From: Prunus persica
Taxonomy: Eukaryota > Streptophyta > Magnoliopsida > Rosales > Rosaceae
Direction of reading: 5' to 3'
NCBI RefSeq assembly: GCF_000346465.2
Contig: NC_034012.1
Coordinates: 12,488,972 to 12,552,971, forward strand
Length of the DNA stretch: 64,000 bases
A program made the translations under genes and the position numbers. Shown here in pieces: positions 50,141 through 62,158 of this stretch (positions within the stretch are counted from its first letter, which is position 1; each line of letters opens with the position of its first letter). A model generated the notes under the pieces. It had not been told where the DNA came from and did not search any database. It saw only the letters and a list, made by a program, of their open reading frames with translations.

Positions 50141-50824
50141 GCAAGTGTCACCTTGTGCTTTGTAGCTGCAAATTTCAACAACCAGAAATATGATGGCTCT
50201 GTCATATCCCAGAAATGCATCTGCCTAATTTTCCATCTATATGCACTCCTGAAATTTTGGTATTGTTAGAAATGCATCTGCGTAAGTTTCAATCCATATG
50301 CACTCCTGATGATTCTACCACAATCTCGGAAACTCACATCACATCACACACTCCTTATAGTATGGTCTTGAAGGCAACATTTTCAATTGGACCTGGATAA
50401 TATAATATAGACAATTTCATGAGGAATGTGTGAGATCACTACAGCTACGTAGGGATGAGTATATCAAGGATTTCTTCATATATTGAAGGCAATAACTAAG
50501 GAAAGTTAATGAAGCCAACTAGGAAATTTACAGACACCTTCCCATTTGGATTTTATGTTAGATAAAATATTATTTTTCCGGTTCTTGTTCTTGTGCTAGC
50601 TTCTCCTTCTCTGGCTCGGCATTGGTCTGTCGGTGATTTTCATTTTCTTTACATTTCTCATTCCTAGGATTCTGAGACTGTTAATAGCTTCTGGACAAAA
50701 CAAAAGGACTTTATAAAACCATGTGATGCATAACTATGACTTTGTAATCCCAAAACGACTACTGAGCCCATAGCTACACTAGTGTTCTTACTCCCAACCC
50801 TTACTTTGGCCTTTGTTGTGTACT
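50141..50824. other. NLR promoter region
   Basis: No gene. Contains a short tandem repeat: AGAAATGCATCTGC...CATATGCACTCCTG occurs at about 50212-50248 and 50268-50308. Part of 50515-50680 is shared with the NLR remnant at 44.6 kb. Confidence 0.6.
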
Positions 50825-53800
50825 ATGGAAACCTTGGGTGCTTTCATTGTTGAAGTTGGTAGATGTTTAGCCAACACCGTGTTGTCACGGTTTGCCACCC
50901 TGAAAAATTTCCAGAAAAACATCCTAACTTTGAGGGAGGAACTACAAAAGCTCATCTGCCGAGAAAATGATATAACAGAAGATATTGATATAGCAAAGAT
51001 AGAAGGTAAGCACCCCCCAGGGCAAGTTAAGGAGTGGCTTAAAAAGGTTGACAAGATCAAGCATGAGGTTGAGGAGATTGAACAAAAAGCTCGGCTACTT
51101 TTGGAGGCAGATCCCCTCGATGCTTCCATTGGCCAGGGGTGTTTTCTTGATTCTAACATGTGCCAGAAGTACCAGCTTAGCAAAAGTGCAGCAAAGAAGT
51201 GTGATGAGGTGAAACAACTAATCAAGGAATCATGTGATCTTCCACCTATGGAAGATAGGAAGCTAAGTGATATACGCGTTGAGCATATACCGGCACCTTC
51301 TCTTGTTGGTCAGAAAGCACCAGAGAAGCTAAATCAGCTTATGGAACTTTTGGCTGATAAAGGAATCACAAGGATTGCTGTTTATGGAATGGGAGGTTCT
51401 GGGAAAACTACACTAGTAAAAACCTTGAACAATCGGCTTGAGTCTTCTGCCTCAGAGTTCTTTGATATGGTCATCTGGGTCCCTGTGTCGAATGACCTTG
51501 ATATGAAAAAGGTTCAATCTCGAGTTGCTGAGAGATTGAATTTAGCACTGAATGCAGAAGAGAGCACAGAGCGAAGGGCTGGTAAACTACATCGAGTATT
51601 GAAGTCAGGAAAAAGGTTATGTTAATTTTCTGATCCGAGCATGATTTTTCTTACACTTCTATCTTTTCAAGTTCAAGTTAACTTCATCTTTGGTCTTGAT
51701 TATATAATGTCTTAATGTTATGTTACTGTTAAAGTCAGTTACAGAATTTGGTTTCCTAATTCATGATGGCCAAGCTCAAAGCTAGTTCTACTGCAGGTTC
51801 CTGCTCATTCTTGATGATGTTTGGGAGAAAATTGATCTGGACATCGTGGGGATACCACAAGGTGATGACCAAGCAAATTGTAAGATCATTTTGACAACTC
51901 GATCACTTGGCGTGTGTAGGGAAATGATGACTGATAAAGAAATAAGGATGGAACTTCTGAATGAAGAAGAGGCTTGGAATTTATTTGCACAAAATGCAGG
52001 AAACGTAGTGGAGTCAGAAGACATAAATCCTCTAGCAAGAGAAATTGCAAGGGAATGTGGTGGTTTACCTCTGGCAATCGAGACGATGGGGAAGTCCATG
52101 AGGGACAAAACAATGATTCAGCTATGGCAGAATGCACTCTGGCAACTGAAGCATTCAGAACCACATTACGGGAGCTTCGACAAGGTGTATCTGCGATTGA
52201 AACTGAGTTATAATTCACTGCCAAGTAAGATTTTTAAGTGGTGCTTCTTATCTTGTTCGTTGTACCCAGAAAATTTCTTAATTAAAACAAGGGAACTAAT
52301 ATATTGCTGGATAGCCGAAGGATTGATCGGTGAACGTCAAACTTTAGAGGAGTCATTCAATGATGGGATTGCAAAACTTGAATATTTGAAGGATTCTTGC
52401 ATGTTAGAACAGGGTGAAGGTATTGGCACTGTAAAGATGCACAGTGTATTGAGGGAAGTAGCCATATGGATATCCTCAAATGAGAAAGAAACTGGGTTTT
52501 TCAGCAGTTCATTGCAAGGAATGCTAGAAAAGCTTCAAACATCCTTCAGAAGAGTTTCATTTATGAATAAATCTATAACGAGTTTGCCAACTCGGTTGCT
52601 GGGGGCCTCAAATCTAACTGTGCTGTTCCTTCAATGTAATCCTCTAAATAAAATCCCCGACGGTTTCTTTCGAGAGGTTAGAGTACTAAAATTCTTGAAT
52701 TTAAGTAGCACTCAAATAACTTCCTTGCCTTCTTCTCTTCTTCATCTAAGGGAGCTACACACTCTTCTCTTAAGAGACTGTCGTTCTCTAGAAAATCTAC
52801 CCCCACTTGGAGGTCTTTATAAACTCCAAGTGCTTGATCTCTGTGGCACTCGAATAAGAGAACTTCCAAAAGATATGGGAAAGTTAATTCATCTGAGAGA
52901 TCTAAACTTGTCACGCACACACCACTTAGAAATCATCATGGAGGGAAGCATATCAGGATTATCTAGTCTTGAGGTCTTAGACATGTCTTTCAGTGCTTAT
53001 AAGTGGGATGTGAAACGCAATGTAGAAGGAGCGGCATTTGATGAATTATTATCATTGCGTCAGCTTTCAGTTCTTCATATAAGGCTCGACACAGTTGATT
53101 GTGTTGCCTTGGACTATGCTGGCCCATGGTTTGGGAGATTGAAGGAGTACACCATACGGATTGGTACAAGGAGCTGCGATACGAATTTACCAACTCAACA
53201 TGATGAGAAAAGAGTCATCCTTAGAGGGGTTGACCTCTTGAAACGAGGCCTCGAGGAGCTACTGTGCAGTGCTAGTGCCCTGGACCTCGTCTCGTGTGGA
53301 GGTATGAGTAGTTTGTCTGATATAGTTTCCAGAAAGAGTTCATGTGGCCTGCCAAACTTGAAGTCACTCACCATATCAAATTGTGGCTGCATAACTAGTT
53401 TGTTAATTGGCGAACAAAATCTTAGGAGCACATTAACAAATCTGGAGCATTTAACTCTCAGTCGCCTAGACAACTTAGCAACCATGGTGGATGGAATAGT
53501 TCGCAGAGGATGCCTTAGAAACTTAAAGACCATTAAAGTGGTGGGATGTGGAAGGCTAAAGAACCTCATATCCTTTGCTTTACTTCGGCTGGTTCAAAAC
53601 ATCGAAGAAATAAAGGTAAGTGACTGCAGGAGGATGAAGCAATTGATCGCAGAAAATTACTACGAAACGCTTCCAAAGCTGAAAACCATAGAACTCAGGG
53701 ATATGGAAACTTTGAGGACCGTTTGTTCAAGGGAAATGGAAGGATCAGCTTTGGAGAGGATTGAGGTGAGCAATTGCCCCAGGCTAGGGAAGCTTCCCTT

Positions 53801-53927
53801 CACAGCATGCGATGCGCTAACTATTAAACAAATTAGAGGAGATTTAAATTGGTGGAATAGTCTTCGATGGCGAAATGATGCAGATAAGATCAGTCTTCAG
53901 CAACGATTCCAAGCAACAGAGGATTAG
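50825..53927 (+). CDS. CC-NBS-LRR disease-resistance protein (RPS2/At4g27190-like)
   Basis: An intracellular immune receptor. Exons 50825-51615 and 51797-53927 join in frame to 973 residues. The coiled coil covers about 1-150 and contains the VKEWLKKVDKIKHEVEEIE region. The NB-ARC domain has the P-loop GMGGSGKTT at 188-196, kinase 2 FLLILDDVW at 265-273, RNBS-B KIILTTRSLGVC, GGLPLAIETM, and RNBS-D FKWCFLSCSLYPE with a W two positions before the C. The MHD position reads MHS (478-480). LRRs run from about 530 (ASNLTVLFLQCNPLNKIPDGFF) to the end, the later ones irregular with C-rich SNCGCITSL units. The intron lies just before kinase 2. A 3' UTR intron (53933-54085) is possible. The frame is intact, so it is likely functional. 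Confidence 0.93.
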
Positions 53928-54391
53928 ATAGGTAAGTTAAGTTGTCTCATGATATAATTTTGTTGTTTGAGTTTTTGAGTTGAAGTTTTCATCTGTGTCT
54001 GTCATGTACACAAGTTGCTATACAATAAATATATTGTCTTTGTCTGATTGTTATTGTATTCTGAAATCATCTTTCTTGTTTGTAGGCCTGAAGGTGTGAG
54101 GCTACGTACACAACGGTGAGCAAGTCCAAGGAGAAGTTCCAGAGACAGTTCATGGAATTCATCTCCTTGTTTGTACTTACTAGTTGCTCTACACAAGTCA
54201 TATTCTCTTTGTTTTAGCTTTGGTGATGTGGGTTGTGTTTTAACTTTGGCTGTAGAGTTGTTTTGTTTCAGATGCAAACTCCTCGTCCACTTACTTTCTT
54301 GAGATGATAAAAGAAGTGTGTTTCTTTTCAAAAATTAAATCAAATACATAACTAAATTTCAGAATCTTTTTGTCAAATTCAGAAAATCAGA
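53928..54391. other. NLR 3' UTR region
   Basis: GGTAAGTT just after the stop and TTTGTAG at about 54080-54086 suggest a spliced 3' UTR. No separate gene. Confidence 0.45.
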
Positions 54392-54503
54392 CCGAGGGTT
54401 TTTCCTCAGTGGTGAGTCCTCCCCCTTCCCCACATTGGTCACCCGTTCGAATCCCAGGAAAAGTGCCCTCCTCCTCAATGGCTGGAATTCAAAAAAAAAA
54501 AAA
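54392..54503 (+). mobile_element. tRNA-derived SINE with target duplication
   Basis: An A-box-like CTCAGTGGTGAG (54405-54416) and a B box GTTCGAATCC (54445-54454) are spaced as in tRNA-derived SINEs, and the element ends in a pure A tail. AAAATCAGA flanks it (54383-54391 and 54504-54512), a 9-base target duplication. It is not the same family as the SINE-like pair near 18.4 and 19.8 kb. Confidence 0.8.
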
Positions 54504-54512
54504 AAAATCAGA

Positions 54513-55893
54513 AAAAAAGGGTCCATACTGACTCATACTGTATTTCTGGCTCAAGGGTCAGGCCCTCTTATCAGAATATCACATAATCAAAATCCAAAAT
54601 TGTTGAATATGTGACAAAGGAGATATAACCTTAGCATGGACGAGTGGCATATAACCAAAAACCCATACCGAATAATTGACAATGATATCCAAGAAAAAAA
54701 ATCTAGGTATGAATGGACAAGTGGAATATGGTCAGCTATAGCCCCTCTTGATGGACCCAGTGAGCAAAGGAAAGATTTCTCAAACAATGACAAAATTATT
54801 GCACGAACAGTCAACTTCAAATGGACAACTCTTCATAAGTTTCTTCAGATAATTTTTGTCTGTGCATCCTTTAATTTCTCAGTTTCTTGCTTGTGAATCT
54901 AAAGCATCTGGCACCCAATATACCAAAAAAATCTGCAAAGGACATTGTGGTCTCAATCTTGGGTTTTATAGTGGGAGAAACTGTCCCATCCTTTTGTTGT
55001 CATACGTTTATTCTGAGAATGCTGAGAATGCCGAATCAATCCAGAATTATTTGGGATAATTCGCAAACCTTACCAGACAAGACCCGTTTCATTTCAAAGC
55101 AGAAGTAAAACACACAAGAAAGTGGGCAGGATAATTCAAATCTGGCAGAATAAAAAGGAGAGACTGAAAAGAGCATACAAACTTCATACTGTTATTTACA
55201 CATTATAACTGATTATTGGAAATTTATATGGTCACTTTATTTACATAGTCAACAGAAGATGAAACCCCAACAACAGAGTATCCACAATTCCGCATCGGTA
55301 AGAGCCCCCTGTTGCTCCTCTTCTCTACAGACCACCCCATACTATTAACAGTGTTAATCTCCCAGGAGAATCAAAGAATATCTGCACATCTGAGACAAAA
55401 AATGAAAACAAAGGGTGACTTAGAACAGCACACAACAAGCATACCGATTGAGTAATATGGTAAAACTATTTGTCTCAAACACTCGACTTAAAAAACCAAC
55501 AGCAAGTCAACAAATCAACATTGCCATGGCAGATGCCAGTGTAGATAAATATAGGCAAGTGCCTTGCTCTCTTATGCTCGGCGTGTTGAGCATTTAAGGA
55601 AATGACATACCAAGCTGGATGATTGTTTTTCCTTGGGAGAGGATTTGTGACATACATACATTGCGAAAATATATAAAGCATTGGCATCTTACAGCGTAAT
55701 AGATTTACCATAACAACTGAATAACAAGTGGGAGAAAATGAATGCCATCAATTTCAAATAGCTAGATGTCTCTTTCTAAAGCACCTCCCTAACTATGTAA
55801 TCATACTCGCTTCATTTAGTGAAGACATTTCATGAATATCCCCACACTAAATTTTATCTAGAAAAAATCTACAGGAGTAAGAGGGGCTTACCT
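54513..55893. other. Intergenic between convergent NLR and ATG18f genes
   Basis: No gene recognised. The part next to 55894 is the ATG18f 3' UTR. Short ORFs at 54587-55108 lie on both strands and resemble no family known to me. Confidence 0.5.
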
Positions 55894-58800
55894 CTAATCA
55901 AGCTCATCACCTTCCTCTCTGAATAGATTCTCCATTCCCATGCCTTCTATGTTACTATTTACAAACTTAAGTTGGGCCTCCGTTTTTAAGGTCCTCTCCC
56001 TATTATTTACAATCTCAAGCTGAGTCTTTGTCTTTTGGCTGTCATTGTTATTTACAAAACGCTTGCTTTCTACGGGCGTCTGAGAACCACCCCACTCAGT
56101 TTCCTCGGTGCCATTGCTAAGTTCTGCCACACCAGCACCACTGTCAGTCATGGTGTCAAGAGAGCCTGAACTGCTTCTGCATGAAAGCCTGCCATTTTCA
56201 GATATCCCGCTAACATTGCTATCTATAGCAGCAACCCTGAATAAGAAAAGATGGTAATTCATATACATTAATAGGATGTCTCCCTGTTGTGTACATGAAA
56301 GAGGCAACTTGCAGAAAGCAGTACAAAGAGCATGTGACATATAAGCATCTCTTGCATCACCAGGACCTGGCAGATAAATGGATGCATAGAAGTTCACCTC
56401 ACCTTGTTTGTTGGAATCTGGGAGTTTGAAGATAGTCAAAAACCGGGACCAAATCCTTTGACCTTGCTTCAATCGTGCGAGTTGGAATCCTTTCGATCTC
56501 AATTTCCCCTCCTGAAGCAGTTTCATCATCCATTTTGACACCTTCCATGATCATTGACTGAAAGTATAGCTGGCAAACAATTTTACAAGAGCAAAGAGCA
56601 TAAATAAGGAATTCATCTGAATAGCAAGCAAAGCCATGATTTTGCATTTTCCATTACTCAAAACAAATACCTCAGGTTTTGCCCACACTGGACTTTGAGT
56701 TTCATGCATCTGCAGTTCGGCTTCTGAAATATACAACTGATGTTTCTCCTCAGGGCTGATCTTTGCTTTTGTGACAGTGCTCCAAGCTTCAGGATAAATG
56801 GTGTTTCCCTTTTTCTTCCCTTCAGGATATATCTTATTGTTGTCTAAATTTCCGTTCTCACCATATATGTCAGTAGTATCCTCTCGTTCTCTTCGATTTT
56901 GTTTTTGACATATATTCCATTTCTGAATAGCTTCAACTGCTAATCTTGCATCACCCTCCAGGCCTGACTCATAAGCAGTGTTCAATCCAGTCACGGCTGT
57001 CGAATCTGGACCATTTGAGATTCGCAATGAATATTGTATCATGGAACCAGAAGGAGAAAAAACCAAAAGGTGGTACTTAGCCTTCGAAGAGCTGCAATCC
57101 ACATAATGAGTATTGCCTTTGGAATTGTGGAAAGAAGCAGCAATGGCCCCAGAAAGGGAACTCATCTTCCCTGTTGCAGCTGCTGCAGCACCACTTACGG
57201 TGCCTCTCCAACTATTATTTCCATTTCTTATTCTACTAACAACAGAAAGTGTAACAGGGGGACCAGCTGAGCAGAGGCTTTGCTGATTAGGCATTTGAAC
57301 ACCTGGCCAACGAACTGCCGATTTATTTGTAACACCCAATCCTGTATTTTTGGTAGTAATACCAGCATCAGCAGTTGGAAAATTTACTGATCCTCCCCAA
57401 GGATTTATAGCAAACAGATGGCTTGTCCCCCTAGAGGAACTAACCATGATCCAGTTGCTGTCATCACTAAAACTGATGTCCTGTATGATCTGGGAAATGA
57501 AGAAAGGGGAAAGTTAATATCAAACATATACTAGTTGCAACAAATGGCATGTCCAAGAAGGAATGGAGAACAAGAGCACAGATCTTACTGCATTTGTAAA
57601 TCCCCGTTGCAGCCTGTACAGATGTACATAAGATGCAGCAGCATCAGTTGAAAAGGAGTTTCCAGGCATTATTTTAAAAACATTGATGTTATGCCCCTGA
57701 ACCGAAGCAGTCACTAAAAGGGTGCCACTACGATCAAAGCATAATGCAGAAATAGGACTCTTGTGGGCCCTAAACTGTGCAATAACAACTTTACTGACAA
57801 TATCTCTGACAATGACCTGACAAACCAAAGAATATAATAAGCACAGGGAACCCAAATAATTGAATATGAAAGGATCAGATAGCTCCAACTCAGTTGCCCT
57901 TAGATAAATCATGCACATGATTTATTACCATGCATACCAGCAGAAATATCATTCCACGATAATGAAGTATAAGAACATTTTCCAAACACTTTCTATCACA
58001 CAGGCGGATGCATATTCTCATGCAAAGTCACTAAATATAGTACTCCAACAGAATACAAAAGAAATGAAAATATAGCTACAAGTGAAAACAACTGAGATAT
58101 GTACCATTCCAACATTATCCATGTCTGCTGACTGGCCATTGACAGTTCCATTGCTTTTCCAGCCAGGATTCCCTGAATGAAGCGGAATATTACTATCAGG
58201 TACAAGCTCAGAGCAGTACTGGGAGAGCTTCTTATATCCCATGTCTCCAAGGGTTACAATCCCAGCAGCTAGTTGCTTGCTTGATTCTTTTGCATAGTGA
58301 GCAACCAGGCTCCCATTTGAAGGAAATCCAGAAAAACTTGCAGAAGGTTCCAGATGTTGTGGACTGACACGCCCGGAAGTAGATACAGCGACAGGACTTC
58401 CACTATAAGCCAGCCACCTCTTGCCTACTGCAAGAGGTCCACAACCTATACCTCCAGAACCAGGGAATCCCGCAACAATGGGATTGGTAAGAATGGTATA
58501 TTCCCTCTCCAATGTTGTGGAATCAAAACAGTGTATCTGCAATGCACAAGACTAGATACTCAAACACTGATTAAGCAGAATATAAGAATTACTGGATAAA
58601 CTTTGCACAATCAGGTATACCTGAGCTGCTTGAGAAATAGCAACAACTCGAGAACTGCACTTTACAGAATAAACAACTGATCTAAACTTTAGAACATGAA
58701 CATAAGATTGAGATCTCAACGAATAAAACCGAACAACAGTAGGCACAAAACTACTCTTCATTGTGTCATGGCTGGTTGCACTAATACCATTGCGAGGAGA

Positions 58801-61800
58801 GGCCATCCCATCCTGTATATTACTGCCGACAGAAATGGACCCATCAGCACAAACTACCAGCAATGGACGGCTTTCTTCAAACTTGTCTTCCAATCTCTTT
58901 GAGGCTATTGGTTTAGGTAGCATTTGCATAAATGAGACAGGGCCATCATATCTGGAAACCAGGTCACGGACATTATCAGATTCTTCAACATCCCAAACCT
59001 GGAAACCAGAACGGTAACCCAGCAGGAGAACTTGCCGAGTGACATTTCCCTCACCTTCTAACTTGTCAAAGCCAGCCCAGTTCACCTTTATTTTTCAAAA
59101 GGAAAATGAAAAGTTAACTCCAATCTCTATTATATTGAAGACTCCAGAAAAAAAAAAAAACCAAAAAAACCTTTAACCTCAAGTGCTTATGAACAGAACA
59201 AAGAAAGTAGTAGGATCATGTCCAGTGAAAAAATCAAATACAGAATAACCGAACAAATTTAAAACAAATGGAAGAAATTTACAGAAAACAACAATATGAA
59301 GAGCCATTAATCTAAATGTACACAATCAACACCAATTATTTGCTCATATATAATTTTCTTTCAGAAATTAAAAAAAAAAAACAAAAGAGAGAGCGAAAGA
59401 GAAGGAAAAGCTTGACAGAGTAGCATGAATGCAAAATGGAAAATATGCATCCGTGTATCCATGTTGAATGGTTAATATTCTCAACAAAATATCTTTTTAA
59501 ACCTTCTAACAAAATCCAAACACAAATGAATCTACGAAGCTAACTTTCCAATCAATTAAAGAGTCCATTCAGATAATCATTTTTTTCGTCTGAAGATTTT
59601 AAACATGCCTAAGACTTACTAAACTGTTAAATAGATAATAGAATCATGAAACTTCTTAACAATAAAATAGCCCCTCAATTGATCCTTCCAAGTGCTAGCG
59701 CATAGGCATGTTTGATGTGAAATAACTATCTATTTGGGTGTCAAAAACTCATAAAGGCACTGCTACCAGCACCAACTATTTTCATTATGAAATTCTGTCT
59801 TGTTTTCAGAGGAACGATACACAAAAATAAGGAGCAAAAATTATATTAATATTATTTTTTTGGATTTAATACAGTACACATAAATTTAGTGTTCAAAAGC
59901 TCCTTCACTAATGAATCATTGTTACACCAGGTGAGAATAATATAAATCATCTCCATCATAATAGTTTCCAAGAGCTCCGTCAATTTTTAAGCCTTTTTGT
60001 TTTTTTTGTTTGAAGAATTGAACTTCTAGGCAACCCGCAATTCATAATGTTTGTCCTCATCACAAAGTTTTTTAATATAATTTTTTTGTTTGAAAAAAAA
60101 AGATAGAGGCTCTGTTTGGCTGCAAAAGTGGTATTACCTTATCTATATCGGCACAGTGTTTTCCTGATCAAAGTTACTGTTAAAAGAATGATCACTTCAA
60201 ATGCATTTCTGATTTTTACCAAATTAATTTGCATAGGGAGCAATAAATGCGTCACTAAATGTTACTACTAATTGAGTCCTTAGTATCTATAATACTAGCC
60301 CCTACATCAATTCAGACTATGAAAGCAAGTCTACATTGAAATTAAATTAACTATAAATTATCACAAGTTCCACAAAACCAATCACTAAAGGTCAATGCAA
60401 GTTGCAAAGTATATTCTTTTTTAACAACTGCATGACAAGTATAATGTCATGCATTTATTTTGCACAACCCCACAGCCCATACTTTCAGCATACTAGATTA
60501 TGACTCTTTTAAAAACCCAACAGACAACATACAATCCAGGCCCTCTTCTTGCCATGCCTGAAGTAATTTCTAGCAATTCCATATAATACTCTAAAGGTCA
60601 AACTCAGGTTGCTAACCCGAATGTGTACCTCCTATAGCACCTAAGTCGCACATGACATGGGAACCTCCTTATACCACCAATCTAACAAAGAATCCTTATA
60701 TTGCTTCACCATATGATTTGCTATTGAATCTGAACATCATGATGCACACTTGTAACAAACTTCATTAAGGATCACATACTCTAAAACGTCTTTTTTATTT
60801 ATATTATTTCACCTGATAAGCATATATTTTGTCATAACCTCGATGGGAAGCAAGATCTAATTCAAGTCAGGCAATCAAGGATCAACAATTAAGCCAAATC
60901 TTTCCAAATCAATGCTTGATAGTAATAAAAAGAGCTTAAACAAATAGAAATTAATGTCTCATTTGGAATCAAAACACATGGAACGTGTAGCACATATATG
61001 ACAAAGTAAATAGCATACTGTCGCTAACGCTTACGTATATTTAAATATTGATTCGAAGAAAACAGGTGGATCGTGTAGCACATATATGACAAAAGGAAAT
61101 AGCATACCGTCACTAACTCTTATGTATATCCAAATATTGATTTGAAGAAAACACATGTAAGGTCTCGATTACAAAACTGAACAGATTAAAAACTCCTATG
61201 CTATCCGACATCACAGACAAGCAACAAATCAAATAGCCTGTTGCCAATACCCCATCTGAGCTACCTATGACCCCAAACTGCCACTTTCTTCAACACACGT
61301 GGAACGCTTTCTTATGAACTAATCCCGACATGAAAACGACAACATTTCTCCACACAAAAATGTGGTCGACAAAGAACCATATCTTGCAAAACATGCATGC
61401 ATAACAACCTCGACCACTATAAATCACCCTTCCTACGAGTTGCAACTTCTGCTCTAAACACCCATATCGTCCTAATTGAATATAATGCTCAAGAATAGCC
61501 AAATCAAACTTCTTTCACCATCTTCAATCACTTGTGGAAATAATAATCGACTCCATAAACAATTCTCGTCATCCATAGACAGCTTTTGCATTCTCTTTCA
61601 GGTTAAAAGTTTCACATGCAAGATATTCAGACAAAATCTCCATAGCAGAAAGTTTTGGCAACTAAAGTACTCAACATGGTATTCTACATTCAATCTGCAT
61701 TTGACGGTTTGTACTATAAAAGTCACCAATTCACGCAAAATCCAGCTTTTATATCCACCTTTCCATAATGGCAAAGTTAAATTGTCTCTCTCCACACAGG

Positions 61801-62158
61801 TAGCAACATCAATAGTAGGTTACACTATCATGTGATTAGACACTTACAGTTAGCTACACACATTAAAAGAACTGAATTAGACACTTTTGAACTAAGTTTA
61901 TATCACAGTGCTGAAAGCTAAAACATTTCAATATAGAAACCAAAATACAGCAACTCCTACCTGATCATGGTTGGTGTCATCATCCCTATCAACAATGGAC
62001 GAAGCCACCGACGCTGCAGAACGAGCAACAGTTGAAGCACCAGACGAAACGATTCTCAAATAGCTTGAAATGGCACGAAACGAGTTGGGAATGAAGTTAT
62101 TGGTCCGTGCGGGGCGAGGAACACCACCCTGCTGCTTTTGGCCACCATCATTCCTCAT
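55894..62158 (-). CDS. ATG18F: Autophagy-related protein 18f-like (PROPPIN with BCAS3 domain)
   Basis: ATG18 proteins are WD40 propellers that bind PI3P on forming autophagosomes. Seven exons: 62158-61961, 59085-58621, 58536-58105, 57816-57589, 57489-56671, 56569-56403 and 56236-55894, giving 883 residues. The start MRNDGGQKQQGG is followed by ISSYLRIVSSGASTVARSAA and SSIVDRDDD, typical of ATG18f/g/h. WD repeats include VLLLGYRSGFQVWDVEE, SPISALCFDRSGTLLVTAS and FSDDSNWIMVSSSRGT. The PI3P-binding FRRG position reads LQRG (434-437). Exon 5 leads into a BCAS3-type region and the C-terminus is polar and variable. Intron 1 is 2.9 kb. From memory Arabidopsis ATG18f is At5g54730, in the same block as the other genes here; ATG18g/h remain possible. 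Confidence 0.9.
60971..61152. repeat. 88-bp tandem duplication in ATG18f intron 1
   Basis: A unit containing CGTGTAGCACATATATGAC recurs at a period of 88 bases (60984 and 61072) and stays similar through AAATATTGATTYGAAGAAAAC. About ten substitutions separate the copies. Confidence 0.85.
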
